A stretch of 64,000 nt of DNA from Chitinophaga varians (GCF_012641275.1 NZ_JABAIA010000001.1:1798001-1862000); one strand, 5' to 3'; positions 35,227-44,586 are shown, counted from the first letter of the stretch. Notes: generated from the letters alone by a model not told the origin. Translations and numbers: made by a program.

Positions 35227-35286
35227 TGGGCCTAAAGTTACGATTTAATATAATCTGAAAGAAACAGGGGCTTAAAAGGGCGGCTG

Positions 35287-36063
35287 CTATTGTTTTGCCT
35301 GATTGGTAATGGGGATGGTGATCTTTTGCAACAGGAGGTCTTTAGGGACATTGAGGCGCATGCCTACGTTAAAGATCGTTTCCAGGTTGAGCCTTGGCTC
35401 GATCTTTATCTGTTTACGGATCTTTCCGATAAATACGTCCATACTGCGGCTGGAGGTGACATCGTCACGTCCCCAGAGTTTCATCAGCAGTTCGTCTTTT
35501 TTGATAATTACATTGGGGCGATTAAAGAAATAACGCAGCAGCTTGGCTTCTGTGGGGGAAAACGTGGCCACGTAGGCTGTCTGGCTGTCGCGGGGGTATA
35601 CTTTCATTTTGCGGTAATTGAACGTATGGTCGCCTACTATGTGGCCGATCAGCAGTTCACTTTTGGGGGGGCGGGTCCATTTGAGGAAGGCTTTCACCCG
35701 CCTTTGCAGCTCGAGGAGACTGAAAGGTTTCACGATGTAGCCGTCTGCGCCCAGCTTAAAGCCGTCGAGCCTGTCGGCGTCCATGGTTTTTTCGGCAGAA
35801 AGGAAGAAGATGGGCACCAGTGTGTTTTTGCTGCGTACGTCCTTCGCGAGCTGAAAGCCGTTTTTCCTGGGCATCACAATGTCCACCAGCAGCATGTCAT
35901 ATCGTTTACGCTGGAATTCCTCCCATGCGTCTTCACCGTCCATACAGTGCTCTACCTGATAACCGATGCTTTCCAGGTTTTTTTTGACGATTTCCCCCAG
36001 TACCTTGTCGTCTTCTGCCAGCAAAATGCGGGGGTTCTTATTCACGTGGGTTTGCATATTCAT
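35287..36063 (-). CDS. OmpR/PhoB-type response regulator
   Basis: A 258-residue two-domain regulator. The receiver (about 10-125) has D18/D19, the phospho-acceptor D61 in MLLVDIVMPRKNG and K112 in VKPFSLLEL; the winged helix DNA-binding domain (about 140-245) has FSPTEAKLLRYFFNRPNVI and DVTSSRSMDVFIGKIRKQI. It resembles the Bacteroides RprY regulator. The start is set at ATG 36063; an in-frame TTG at 36069 is also possible. No kinase gene is adjacent, though the histidine kinase at 51277-52641 is of the kind that pairs with such regulators. It lies 60 bp downstream of the Rel/Spo gene end on the opposite side, in the same orientation. Confidence 0.92.
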   Translation of the reverse strand: MNMQTHVNKNPRILLAEDDKVLGEIVKKNLESIGYQVEHCMDGEDAWEEFQRKRYDMLLVDIVMPRKNGFQLAKDVRSKNTLVPIFFLSAEKTMDADRLDGFKLGADGYIVKPFSLLELQRRVKAFLKWTRPPKSELLIGHIVGDHTFNYRKMKVYPRDSQTAYVATFSPTEAKLLRYFFNRPNVIIKKDELLMKLWGRDDVTSSRSMDVFIGKIRKQIKIEPRLNLETIFNVGMRLNVPKDLLLQKITIPITNQAKQ

Positions 36064-36096
36064 AGTCAACCTTTTTGGGCGTATCTACCTATAAAA

Positions 36097-36137
36097 CAAA
36101 AAACAGGCTGCCTTGGGTTATCGGCGGCCTGTTTTTA
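36097..36137 (-). terminator. Terminator of the fucosidase-mannosidase unit
   Basis: Hairpin ACAGGCTGCC/GGCGGCCTGT (36103-36132) with a T6GT4-like tail on the minus strand, 40 bp after the GH29 stop. Confidence 0.8.
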
Positions 36138-36173
36138 TTATTCACTACAAATTAACACTAATTCACATCATTT

Positions 36174-37613
36174 TCACACTTTTTCCACAGCACTGATACG
36201 AATAGCCACTGCGTGATTCCAGGCCTGTTGCCGAAGCTTTTCAGGGATATGTACGGTAACAGTGTCCCCTTCGGTTTTCCACACCAGTTTACCGGAACCG
36301 CCCAACAACTGTAAAGATGCCCCTCTGGCCGGTTTCAGTCCTTTAAAAACAATCGTGGCAGGCAGTTGCTCCTGCTCGTCCAGCAGATAGATAGCATACA
36401 CACTGCCGTCTTTTTTCCGGGTGAAACATACTTTACCGTCCTTATACGGCGCTACGGCCCGGGTGCCGTAGATAGCAGCACTGTTGATTTTCATCCAGTC
36501 ACCGATACCTTTCATGGTGGTATAAGCCTCCTTGTGCAACTCTCCGTCAGGGCCGGGGCCTACATTCAGCAGGTAATTGCCGCCCTTGGCCACAATATCC
36601 ACCAGATTGTGGATAAGCTTACCAACGGGTTTGTATTTGTCATCCGGCACATACGACCAGGAATTAGCCATCGTCATACAGGTTTCCCATGGATAAGCCA
36701 GCGGTTTCTCCGGGATCTGCTGTTCAGGGGTGCGGTAGTTTTCGTACGGACCATGCACGCTGCGGTCCACCACGATCAGCCCGGGCTGGTGGCTGCGCGC
36801 CATCCTGGCAATACGGCCCATATCTATGTCCTGGTCCTGCGGCAGTGTTTTGCTCCACGACAGGGATTCTTTGGTCTGCTGCTTCAAAGGCCTTACCCAG
36901 CCGCCATCCAGCCAAAGGATCTCCAGCTTGCCGTAACCGGTCATCAGTTCCTCGATCTGATTATAGGTATACTGCTTGAATTGGTTCCATCTTTCAGGAT
37001 ATTTTTTCACGTCGTAGTTCACATTACGGTCGCGGGGCGGGAAATAATTCCACCAGTAGGCATCGGAATGCCAGTCCGGCTTGGAGAAATAAGCGCCTGC
37101 ATGAATGCCTTCCTTACGGAACGCTTCAAACACCTCTTTCGCGATATTAGCCCGCGGATTCTTGCTGAAAGCCACATCCGGCGCGGTTACGCGGTAATCT
37201 GTCTGTTTGGTGTCGAACATACAGTAACCATCATGATGTTTGGTGGTGAACACCAGGTATTTCATACCGGCTTCCTTTGCGGCTTTAGCCCATTTCTCGG
37301 GCGCAAAAGCGGTAGGGTTGAAGGTTTTGCCCAGCGCCTGGTACTTTTGCAGGTACTCGAAATACGGCATCTTGGGATATTTACGCCCAATCCATTCTTC
37401 ATCTTCCGGGCAAATGCTCCAGGACTCTACCACGCCCCACTGGGAATATGGCCCCCAGTGAATGATCATCCCAAATTTCCAGTCCTGCCACTCGTCCAGT
37501 TTTTGAACTACCACCGGATCTGTTTCCGGTACATACGGCGGTTCTTCCGTTTGCGCACTGGCCGCACTTACCGCGAGCCACGCACAACCCAATGCCATCC
37601 ATAATTTTCTCAT
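36174..37613 (-). CDS. Alpha-L-fucosidase, glycoside hydrolase family 29
   Basis: A 479-residue exported enzyme with signal peptide MRKLWMALGCAWLAVSAASAQ. The GH29 barrel spans about 35-370 and contains FGMIIHWGPYSQWGVVESW, FTTKHHDGYCMFDT and the nucleophile aspartate D236 in LEILWLDGGW; NYLLNVGPGPDGELH closes the barrel, followed by a beta-sandwich. It cleaves alpha-L-fucose from glycans with retention. The ATG at 37613 sits 2 bp after the stop of the upstream beta-mannosidase gene, so the two are translated together. No SusC/SusD genes are nearby, so this is not a full polysaccharide utilisation locus. The general acid is not obvious by eye. Confidence 0.92.
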   Translation of the reverse strand: MRKLWMALGCAWLAVSAASAQTEEPPYVPETDPVVVQKLDEWQDWKFGMIIHWGPYSQWGVVESWSICPEDEEWIGRKYPKMPYFEYLQKYQALGKTFNPTAFAPEKWAKAAKEAGMKYLVFTTKHHDGYCMFDTKQTDYRVTAPDVAFSKNPRANIAKEVFEAFRKEGIHAGAYFSKPDWHSDAYWWNYFPPRDRNVNYDVKKYPERWNQFKQYTYNQIEELMTGYGKLEILWLDGGWVRPLKQQTKESLSWSKTLPQDQDIDMGRIARMARSHQPGLIVVDRSVHGPYENYRTPEQQIPEKPLAYPWETCMTMANSWSYVPDDKYKPVGKLIHNLVDIVAKGGNYLLNVGPGPDGELHKEAYTTMKGIGDWMKINSAAIYGTRAVAPYKDGKVCFTRKKDGSVYAIYLLDEQEQLPATIVFKGLKPARGASLQLLGGSGKLVWKTEGDTVTVHIPEKLRQQAWNHAVAIRISAVEKV

Positions 37614-37615
37614 AG

Positions 37616-40225
37616 TCAATTTTTATAAGTATCTACCAAAGAGGTAATTGTCAACGCTGCTTTGATCTTCTCTATATCGCGCGTAGATCGTAACCAAACA
37701 GTCCTGCTTTCTCCAGGCAATAAGTCAAAGTAATTCTGATCAAATTGCTCCCCCGGGGTTGCATTGTTCAACTGTAAATAAACGTTACGGGCAAACCTAT
37801 CTGCCCGAATAGTTAGCAATACCCTGTCACGGTATAATGATGGCGGATCTACGAACAACTTATGCTCCACCGTAGTTGTAAAAGCCGGCTTCTCCAGCTG
37901 CATATCCTTCGCCGGGGCAAAATAAAAGATATTACGGCTGACAATCTTATCGTCAATTCGCAGTTGTGCATAGCATATTACCTCAGCAGGATTCCTTCCC
38001 TTCAGAATAGCCGCTGTATCTACTGTAAAAATTTGTTTACTGGTATTGGCAGGAACATCCACGCCTGACAAAGTTTGTTTCCATACCGGGTTGCCCGCCA
38101 GGTCCATCGCCACCAGCTCCACGGCGGCTTTATGGTTACGGGTTTCATCAGAAACGGCCCACACCTTCAGCTGGTTGTTTTCCACAACACCGGATATCAG
38201 CAAGGGATTGAAGGCTTCTTTCACATAGTACTGCAGCGCTTTCCAGCGGCCGTAGTAGTCACGGCCCGACCAGGACGGGCCCGGCCAGCAATCATTCAAC
38301 TGCCAGTACAAGGTGCCCATGCAATAAGGCATAGCCCTGCGATGCGCTTCAATAGCCACTTTCATCCCCTCCGCCTGCAACACCTGGCTCAGATAAACGA
38401 AAGACGGGAAATCTTTCGGCGCCTGGTAATAATGCAGCATATACGTACGGATAGCAGTATTGCCTTTGGCAGGACTTTTTTGATGCGACTGCATTACATT
38501 GGAGTAAATATCATAATCTGCTTTGGTAGCAAAGCTATCGATGGTGGCCATTTCAGGAAATGACTGAAAACCGTATTCACTCATGAACCGCGGAATGTGC
38601 GTATTAAACGCTTCAAACCATTCCATCCCGTGCCATACGCCCCAATAGTGGTTATCCCCTTTGGTAAAATCTTCTTTCTTGCCCCAGTTACTGATAGGGG
38701 AAGAATGGAAATAAAAACGACCGGGGTCATTTTCCTTCACCACAGCGGGCAATACTGTTTTAAACAACTGATCATATCCCTGTTGCAGGCTGGCCCATTG
38801 TGCATCGGTGTAGGCATAACCACTCTGCCAGCCCCAGTTTTTAATCGCTACGGCCACTTCATTGTTACCGCACCACAACGCCAGTGACGGGTGTTTGCGC
38901 AATCTTCTGATATTATCTGCTGCTTCCGCTTTCACGTTGTTCAGGAAAGCCGTATCGGACGGATACAGGGTGCAGGCAAACATAAAGTCCTGCCAGACAA
39001 GGATACCGTTAACATCTGCCAGTGAATAAAAAAGATCATCTTCATAAATACCACCGCCCCATACGCGCACCATGTTAAAATGACTGTTACGCATATCATC
39101 AAACAACTGTTTGTATTTGGATGCAGACACGCGTGGCAGGAAATTGTCCTGCGGAATATAATTGGCCCCCTTCATGAAAACCGGGCGGCCATTGACTTTC
39201 ACGTAAAAACTTTCGCCCAGGCTGTCCGGTTGATTCACCACTTCAATTGTTCGCAGTCCTACCATTTGCTCGTCTTTATCAAACGAAACGGTGTTATCCA
39301 GCAGTTCGGCTGTCATGACATAACAGGTAGGATTTCCCTGTCCGGCGGGCCACCACAGCTGCGGCTGACGGACCTGCACCGGCGCCTGCACCGTGTTGCG
39401 GCCTTGTTTCAACGTTACTTTGGTCGTGGTTACTTTACTGTAGCTGCCGAGTTGAGTTGTCAGTTTGAGGTTGTAGGTGCCGGGGGCGACCGCTTCTATG
39501 GTGGTCACCGCGTTCAGCGTGGCACTGGCGGTGCTCAGTTGTTGTTGCTGCCACCATACATCGCGGATCACTGCTTTATTCCATTTTTTCAGCAGCACCG
39601 GTCTCCAGATGCCAGACGTTACGAGGCGCGGCCCCCAGTCCCAGCCGTAGTGGTAGGGCGCTTTACGGGCATAGATGCTCAGCGGGATATCGCTGGCGTC
39701 ATTACCGGCGGGATAGATCACCTGGTCTTTCAGGAACTGTGGCATATCGTGTTTAACGGGACTTTCAAAGAGCACCCGTAGTTCGTTGTCTCCTTCGCGC
39801 AGCCAGCGTTTTATGTTGACTACCTGTTCCACGAACATATTGGCAGATTGCAGTACCAGCTGACCATTCACATATACAGACGCGTAGGTGTCCAGTCCTT
39901 TGAAATCCAGCTCCAGTACGTCGTATTGCAGCTCGGCGGCCGACAGCTTCCATTTTTTCCGGTATTGCCAGTCTTTCTTATCCACCCACTGCACGGCTTT
40001 TTCATTGGAGCCTACAAACGGATCGGGTATCATCTGCAGGGCCAGCAGATCGGTATGTACCGTGCCGGGCACTGTGGCAGGGCGCCATACGCCCTCGTCC
40101 ACACGTGAGAATTCCCATCCTGAAACCAGTGTGTCAGTAACAGTTCCCGCCGCATAAATCGATTTAGTAACGCAGGTCAAAAAAAAGATCGATACCAGCC
40201 ATCGACCCCATCTCATATATTTCAT
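37616..40225 (-). CDS. Beta-mannosidase, glycoside hydrolase family 2
   Basis: An 869-residue exported enzyme (signal about 1-25, ending SIYAAG). Domains: sugar-binding jelly roll (about 30-205), immunoglobulin-like domain (about 215-335), TIM barrel (about 340-680) and C-terminal beta domains. The acid/base is E456 in ALWCGNNEVAVA and the nucleophile E550 in FMSEYGFQSFP; the tryptophan-rich YHYGWDWGPR and VRVWGGGIYEDD motifs are typical of GH2 beta-mannosidases. It removes terminal beta-mannose from oligosaccharides. With the GH29 enzyme behind it, the pair suits trimming of N-glycan-like or plant/fungal glycans, an inference. Confidence 0.93.
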   Translation of the reverse strand: MKYMRWGRWLVSIFFLTCVTKSIYAAGTVTDTLVSGWEFSRVDEGVWRPATVPGTVHTDLLALQMIPDPFVGSNEKAVQWVDKKDWQYRKKWKLSAAELQYDVLELDFKGLDTYASVYVNGQLVLQSANMFVEQVVNIKRWLREGDNELRVLFESPVKHDMPQFLKDQVIYPAGNDASDIPLSIYARKAPYHYGWDWGPRLVTSGIWRPVLLKKWNKAVIRDVWWQQQQLSTASATLNAVTTIEAVAPGTYNLKLTTQLGSYSKVTTTKVTLKQGRNTVQAPVQVRQPQLWWPAGQGNPTCYVMTAELLDNTVSFDKDEQMVGLRTIEVVNQPDSLGESFYVKVNGRPVFMKGANYIPQDNFLPRVSASKYKQLFDDMRNSHFNMVRVWGGGIYEDDLFYSLADVNGILVWQDFMFACTLYPSDTAFLNNVKAEAADNIRRLRKHPSLALWCGNNEVAVAIKNWGWQSGYAYTDAQWASLQQGYDQLFKTVLPAVVKENDPGRFYFHSSPISNWGKKEDFTKGDNHYWGVWHGMEWFEAFNTHIPRFMSEYGFQSFPEMATIDSFATKADYDIYSNVMQSHQKSPAKGNTAIRTYMLHYYQAPKDFPSFVYLSQVLQAEGMKVAIEAHRRAMPYCMGTLYWQLNDCWPGPSWSGRDYYGRWKALQYYVKEAFNPLLISGVVENNQLKVWAVSDETRNHKAAVELVAMDLAGNPVWKQTLSGVDVPANTSKQIFTVDTAAILKGRNPAEVICYAQLRIDDKIVSRNIFYFAPAKDMQLEKPAFTTTVEHKLFVDPPSLYRDRVLLTIRADRFARNVYLQLNNATPGEQFDQNYFDLLPGESRTVWLRSTRDIEKIKAALTITSLVDTYKN

Positions 40226-40279
40226 ATCTTGATTATTCAGCCAGCTTCAAAAATAATATTGATTTCCGATCTTTGGTGC

Positions 40280-40450
40280 ATGAAACGTTTCTGGCAACAA
40301 ATATTAAGATACTTCTATATTGGCAAAGGGGACCCTAACGCGCCTAAAACACGTTATGTAGCGATGATGCACGGCATGAACCGCATCTCGATCATTCTTT
40401 TTCTGATTGCCCTGATTGTGATGATTGTGAGGCTGATAAGAAGACACTAA
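40280..40450 (+). CDS. Small single-helix membrane protein (DUF6728-like)
   Basis: A 56-residue protein beginning MKRFWQQILRYFYIGKGDPN, then a conserved-looking YVAMMHGMNRISI and one hydrophobic helix (about 36-53) ending RLIRRH. The start at 40280 is chosen over an upstream one at 40229 because the extra 17 residues overlap the divergent mannosidase promoter region. It resembles a small Bacteroidota family I recall as DUF6728. Function unknown. It is followed by an AT-rich terminator and the convergent lpxB. Confidence 0.7.
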   Translation: MKRFWQQILRYFYIGKGDPNAPKTRYVAMMHGMNRISIILFLIALIVMIVRLIRRH

Positions 40451-40480
40451 ATCATTTATGATTTAGTTATTTTTTTATTT
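40447..40480 (+). terminator. AT-rich terminator after the small membrane protein gene
   Basis: Perfect 8-bp dyad CTAAATCA-ttta-TGATTTAG (40447-40466), overlapping the stop codon and followed by TTATTTTTTTATTT. The 40462-40488 segment nearly repeats the one at 57547-57573. Confidence 0.7.
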
Positions 40481-40488
40481 AGCTATTT
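40462..40488. repeat. 27-bp T-rich repeat, copy 1
   Basis: Matches 26 of 27 bases with 57547-57573. Both copies lie between two convergent genes directly after a plus-strand stop codon. Confidence 0.7.
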
Positions 40489-41589
40489 GTTTTTAGCGTA
40501 GTTCACGATTACTTCCGCAGCCCTTCTGCTGGCATCTCTTTCGCCGAGTTTATGCCATAGTTCCGCGTAGTCGGCCATCAGGTGCTGACGGGCTTTATCA
40601 TCTTTCAGCAGGCTGGTCAGCTCTTTCAGCAGGTTTTCTTCTGTAAGATCGTGCTGGATCAGTTCTTTCACCACCAGCCGGTCCATGATCAGGTTGACCA
40701 GGGAGATATATTTTACTTTAATCAGTTTTTTGGCGAAGAAATAAGAGATGGGATTGCCTTTATAGCAGACCACTTCAGGCACGCCGAATAGCGCTGTTTC
40801 CAGCGTGGCGGTACCGGAGGTAACGAGGGCCGCTTTGGCCTGCCGCAGGAGCTTATAGGTTTTGCCTTTCACCATGGACACGTTGGGATGTTGTCCGGTG
40901 AGGCTTTCCAGAAAATGGTCGTCGAGGCTGGGCGCCTGTGCCACCACGAACTGGTATTCCGGAAAATGTTTGGCCATAGTGAGCATGATCGGCAGCTTGA
41001 CGCTCACCTCCTGTTTACGGCTGCCAGGCAGCACCGCCACAATAGGCTTGTCAGACAACGGCGTGTCGGCCGGTTCTTCCTTGGCTGCCTTGATCACCTC
41101 CACCAGCGGATGACCTACATATTCCGTTTCGTAGTTCCATTTACGGTAAAAATCCTGCTCAAACGGCAGGATGCACAGCATCTTGTCCACATCGCGCTTA
41201 AGCTTTTTCACACGGTTTTCCTTCCAGGCCCATACCTGCGGGGAAATATAATATACTATTTTGATACCCTGCTGCTTTGCCCATTCGGCAATGCGCATGT
41301 TAAAGCCAGGATAATCCACCAGCACCAGCACATCCGGTTTAAAAGCGGCGATATCTTTTTTACACATTTCCATATTACGCAGGATCGTTCGGAGATTCAT
41401 CACCACTTCCACAAAGCCCATAAAGGCCAGTTCCTTGTAGTGTTTCACCACATTCACCCCGGCGGCTTCCATCATATCGCCTCCCCATCCACGTATATCC
41501 GCCGCCGTGTCCAGCTGCTTCATCTGCTTCACCAGGTTACTGCCATGCAAATCCCCTGATGCCTCTCCTGCTATAATGTAATATTTCAA
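40483..41589 (-). CDS. lpxB: Lipid-A-disaccharide synthase
   Basis: A 368-residue GT19 glycosyltransferase of the inner membrane face. It opens with the family motif YYIIAGEASGDLHGSNLV and shows WGGDMMEAAGV, VDYPGFNMRIA, YYISPQVWAWKENRV, LPFEQDFYRK and VLPGSRKQEV. It condenses UDP-2,3-diacylglucosamine with lipid X to make the lipid A disaccharide. Other lpx genes are not in the window. It lies downstream of a small membrane protein gene and surE in the same direction with short spacers (19-33 bp). Confidence 0.97.
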   Translation of the reverse strand: MKYYIIAGEASGDLHGSNLVKQMKQLDTAADIRGWGGDMMEAAGVNVVKHYKELAFMGFVEVVMNLRTILRNMEMCKKDIAAFKPDVLVLVDYPGFNMRIAEWAKQQGIKIVYYISPQVWAWKENRVKKLKRDVDKMLCILPFEQDFYRKWNYETEYVGHPLVEVIKAAKEEPADTPLSDKPIVAVLPGSRKQEVSVKLPIMLTMAKHFPEYQFVVAQAPSLDDHFLESLTGQHPNVSMVKGKTYKLLRQAKAALVTSGTATLETALFGVPEVVCYKGNPISYFFAKKLIKVKYISLVNLIMDRLVVKELIQHDLTEENLLKELTSLLKDDKARQHLMADYAELWHKLGERDASRRAAEVIVNYAKNK

Positions 41590-41607
41590 TCTGGTGTTTA
41601 TTAAAAA

Positions 41608-41910
41608 TTATCTGATCAGTTTAAGTAACAAGATGACAATGGCATACAGCATTGTCATCAGAAAGATGCCCTTTGCGGTAATATCTTTCCGGGTCCTGGT
41701 ATACAGAAAAAAGACTAATCCATTCACCAACAGGCAGATGCTCACTATTTTGGGAATCATTTGCCGGTTGTCTTTCAGGATATTAAAAAACTGTCCCAGC
41801 CCTATATTGTTATGGGGTCTGATGAGGAAAAAGTAATACAGGAAAAATGCTACCAGGGGAGTCAGCAGCCCCAGTACGATTCCTAACGAAAGATTGTCTT
41901 TTTTCAACAT
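41608..41910 (-). CDS. Small three-helix membrane protein between surE and lpxB
   Basis: A 100-residue hydrophobic protein with helices at about 9-29 (GIVLGLLTPLVAFFLYYFFL), 52-70 (IPKIVSICLLVNGLVFFLY) and 78-98 (ITAKGIFLMTMLYAIVILLL). No known motif recognised. Position between surE (33 bp) and lpxB (18 bp) in the same direction suggests co-expression with envelope genes. Function unknown. Confidence 0.75.
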   Translation of the reverse strand: MLKKDNLSLGIVLGLLTPLVAFFLYYFFLIRPHNNIGLGQFFNILKDNRQMIPKIVSICLLVNGLVFFLYTRTRKDITAKGIFLMTMLYAIVILLLKLIR

Positions 41911-41943
41911 AAGGTTATAATAGTGGCGATATTGCCGTTGTTC

Positions 41944-42720
41944 TTAGAGATCCTTCCAGGATTCTTCCAGCTGTTTCTTCAGCTTGTAATTGGTCAGGTC
42001 AAACTGTACCGGCACCACAGACGCGTAGTTGTTTTCCAGCGCCCATACGTCCGTATCTTCTCCTACGTCCCTGTTTTTGAACTGTCCGGTGAGCCAGTAG
42101 TACTTTTTGCCATGCGGGTCGCGGCGTTCGTCGAATTCCTCTACCCATTTGGCATCTGCCTGCCGGCAAAGGCGGAGTCCTTTGAAATCTTTTTCCTCCA
42201 CCACCGGAATGTTCACATTGAACAGGCTTCCGGCCGGCAGCTCAGAAGCCAGCATCCGTTCTGTCACCTCACGGGCCACTTTGGCGGGCAGTGAAAAATC
42301 GGCGTCATAGCTGTATTCCAGGAAAGAAAAGCCTGCTGAAGGAATGCCTTCAATAGCTGCTTCCATGGCTGCCGACATGGTGCCGGAATAGATCACGTTG
42401 ATAGAGTGGTTAGCACCGTGATTAATACCGCTTACGCAGATATCCGGTTTACGATGCAGTATTTTATCTCTCGCCAGTTTCACGCAATCTACCGGTGTAC
42501 CGGAACATTGCCACGCTTCTATATCTTCAAAAATATTTACCTGGTTCAAACGCAAAGGAACACCAATCGTAATGGCGTGCCCCATGCCCGACTGCGGGCT
42601 GTCCGGTGCCACTACCACTACTTTTCCCAACGGCCGCACTGCTTCAATCAAAGCCCGTATACCCGGCGCCGTTATACCGTCGTCGTTTGTCACTAATATG
42701 ATGCGCTCCTGTTTTTCCAT
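41944..42720 (-). CDS. surE: 5'/3'-nucleotidase SurE
   Basis: A 258-residue metal-dependent phosphatase. Metal-site residues are in ILVTNDDGITAPG (D13, D14), APDSPQSGMGHAIT (S44) and VSGINHGANHSINVIYSGTMSAA. SurE hydrolyses nucleoside monophosphates and short polyphosphate and helps stationary-phase survival. A TAAATTTG -7-like element lies 25 bp upstream. Confidence 0.95.
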   Translation of the reverse strand: MEKQERIILVTNDDGITAPGIRALIEAVRPLGKVVVVAPDSPQSGMGHAITIGVPLRLNQVNIFEDIEAWQCSGTPVDCVKLARDKILHRKPDICVSGINHGANHSINVIYSGTMSAAMEAAIEGIPSAGFSFLEYSYDADFSLPAKVAREVTERMLASELPAGSLFNVNIPVVEEKDFKGLRLCRQADAKWVEEFDERRDPHGKKYYWLTGQFKNRDVGEDTDVWALENNYASVVPVQFDLTNYKLKKQLEESWKDL

Positions 42721-42744
42721 ATTTCACATTTTTACTTTGCCCAA

Positions 42745-42752
42745 CAAATTTA
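42745..42752 (-). promoter_or_regulatory. Possible -7 element for surE
   Basis: Minus-strand TAAATTTG matches TAnnTTTG, 25 bp before the surE ATG. No TTTG at the ideal -33 distance. Confidence 0.4.
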
Positions 42753-42804
42753 AGCTCTCTCACAAACATTTCGCTTTAAAAGAATGTGAAATATATAGCT
42801 TTTT

Positions 42805-43590
42805 TTACAAATCCGATTTTAATACTTTCCTGAAAACCAGGTAGATGACCAGCGCAATGTACCCTACCAGGAATAACAAATAAATGCTGTCATCGTACCG
42901 GTCACTGCTGGCTGCGACCATTTTTCCGACCAACGGGAAAGGCAGCAGCTCATCGCCGGTTTGCAGCGGCAACAGGCCGCCAACGGGACCTACATAACGT
43001 TTGAGCAACAATACCAGCGTTTGTTCCAGCATCATGGTATAACCGAGGAAAATAGCCATGGCGAACCCCGCCCTTTTTACCAGCACGGCCAGCAACAACG
43101 CCAGGCTCAGTGCCAGCACCAGCTGTAACCAGTAGTACCAAAGATAGCTGAAACCTTCCAGGCTGATGGCGTTGCTGCCATAGGCGAAACCAAGGACCAC
43201 GGCAGTCAGTATGGCCACCACCAGGGCTAATACAGATAACAGCAGTACCCATATCAGTTTGGCATATACAAACTGGCGGCGTTCCCATCCGTCGATGATG
43301 TTCTGACGGCTGGTACGGAAAGTATATTCGTTCGTGACCAAAATAATCAGCATCAGCCCAAACAAAGCTGTCATGTAGCTGCTGATGTTGGCAACGGTTT
43401 GCCAGACGGTCGGAAAACCAAAAGGTGTTTGTCCCAGCATTTTTGTTGCCTGGTTGAGTTCGCGGCTCGACATAATGTCCGCCGGCACGTAGTTTCCGGC
43501 CGGTATCATGATCACCGCGACCAGCAGCATTATCCAGAAAGTGCGGTAGTTCTTCACTTTCAGCCATTCGGTATAGAGTAATTGTTTCAT
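42805..43590 (-). CDS. ABC-2 type transporter permease
   Basis: A 261-residue membrane protein with six hydrophobic helices: 19-37, 71-89 (MTALFGLMLIILVTNEY), 114-138, 147-168, 172-190 and 239-257. The segment NEYTFRTSRQNIIDGWERRQF after the second helix is typical of ABC-2 permeases of the NatB/GldF-like kind. The start overlaps the ATPase stop by 4 bp (ATGA), so ATPase and permease form one exporter. Substrate unknown. Confidence 0.88.
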   Translation of the reverse strand: MKQLLYTEWLKVKNYRTFWIMLLVAVIMIPAGNYVPADIMSSRELNQATKMLGQTPFGFPTVWQTVANISSYMTALFGLMLIILVTNEYTFRTSRQNIIDGWERRQFVYAKLIWVLLLSVLALVVAILTAVVLGFAYGSNAISLEGFSYLWYYWLQLVLALSLALLLAVLVKRAGFAMAIFLGYTMMLEQTLVLLLKRYVGPVGGLLPLQTGDELLPFPLVGKMVAASSDRYDDSIYLLFLVGYIALVIYLVFRKVLKSDL

Positions 43591-44480
43591 GCGGGATCGT
43601 TGGTTATTTCCAGAAATGCTTTTTCGAGGCTCTTTTTGCGGAGTTGCAGGTGCTGCAGCCAGATGCCCTGTTGTGCCAGGTAGTTGTTGACCTGCGCCGG
43701 TTCCGGCGATGCATTGAACACCGCCACCACCACGTTGCCGTTGAGCTGCACGCTGGTGCAGCCAGGATATGCCAGCAGTGCGGATTTAAGCGCTTCATTA
43801 TCTGCAGCGCCCAGTTCCAGGTAATCATGCCGGCTGATCACGACGTCTACGCTGCCGGAGAGCAGCAGTTTTCCGTTGCGCAGAATGGCCACATGGGTAC
43901 ATACTTTCTCCACTTCGTCCAGCAGGTGGCTGGCGAGGATAATGGTCTTACCCGCTCCGGCCAGGTTACGCACCAGCTCCCTCACTTCCGCGATACCGGC
44001 GGGATCTAGTCCGTTCGTAGGCTCATCGAGTATCAATACTTCCGGGTCGCCCAGCATGACAGACGCGATGGCCAGTCGCTGTTTCATCCCCAGGGAGTAG
44101 GTTTTGAAGGTGGCATGTTGTCTGGCGGTGAGGCCGCACAGCTCCAGCACGCGGGCGATATCATTTTTATCGCGTTGTTTGATCGCGGCAGCTATCTCGA
44201 GGTTACGGTATCCGCTGAGATAGTGGTAAAAATTGGGTGTTTCCAGCAAAGTCCCTATCTGCCGGCGTTGCCGGGCAGAGGCGGCCTGATCGAACAGCGT
44301 GAAGCTGCCGGTATCGGCTTTCAGGACATCGGTCACAATGCCCAGCAGGGTGGTTTTACCGCTCCCGTTCGGACCAAGGATACCGTACACGGCGCCCTGC
44401 GGCACGTCGAAAGACACACCGGACAAAGCCTGTACGGCGCCGAACTTCTTTGAGATATTTTGTATGGACAGGATAGACAC
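43587..44480 (-). CDS. ABC transporter ATP-binding protein
   Basis: A 297-residue ATPase: Walker A GPNGSGKTT (36-44), signature YSLGMKQRLAIASVML in place of LSGGQ (usual in ABC-2 drug or lantibiotic-type exporters), Walker B VLILDEPTNGLDP and switch histidine in ASHLLDEVEKV. A C-terminal extension of about 70 residues (after residue 225) is of the kind found in CcmA/NatA proteins. It drives the overlapping ABC-2 permease. Confidence 0.93.
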   Translation of the reverse strand: MSILSIQNISKKFGAVQALSGVSFDVPQGAVYGILGPNGSGKTTLLGIVTDVLKADTGSFTLFDQAASARQRRQIGTLLETPNFYHYLSGYRNLEIAAAIKQRDKNDIARVLELCGLTARQHATFKTYSLGMKQRLAIASVMLGDPEVLILDEPTNGLDPAGIAEVRELVRNLAGAGKTIILASHLLDEVEKVCTHVAILRNGKLLLSGSVDVVISRHDYLELGAADNEALKSALLAYPGCTSVQLNGNVVVAVFNASPEPAQVNNYLAQQGIWLQHLQLRKKSLEKAFLEITNDPA

Positions 44481-44514
44481 AGCTGGCGTTGGTATTTTAG
44501 TTGAATGAAAAAGT

Positions 44515-44568
44515 AAAGGGAAACACAGTGAAAGATCTTATGGCGAAATCTCCCCTGTATTTCCCTTT
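44515..44568 (-). terminator. Hairpin after the FadN-like gene
   Basis: Perfect 14-bp arms AAAGGGAAACACAG (44515-44528) and CTGTATTTCCCTTT (44555-44568; one mismatch), followed on the minus strand by CTTTTTCATT. It separates the FadN-like gene from the ABC transporter genes. Confidence 0.65.
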
Positions 44569-44586
44569 GTGTTTATAAGAGAATTA

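Noticed and set aside
36366..37604. 412-codon open frame antisense to the GH29 gene
   Set aside because: Shadow of a clear fucosidase with signal peptide and catalytic motifs.
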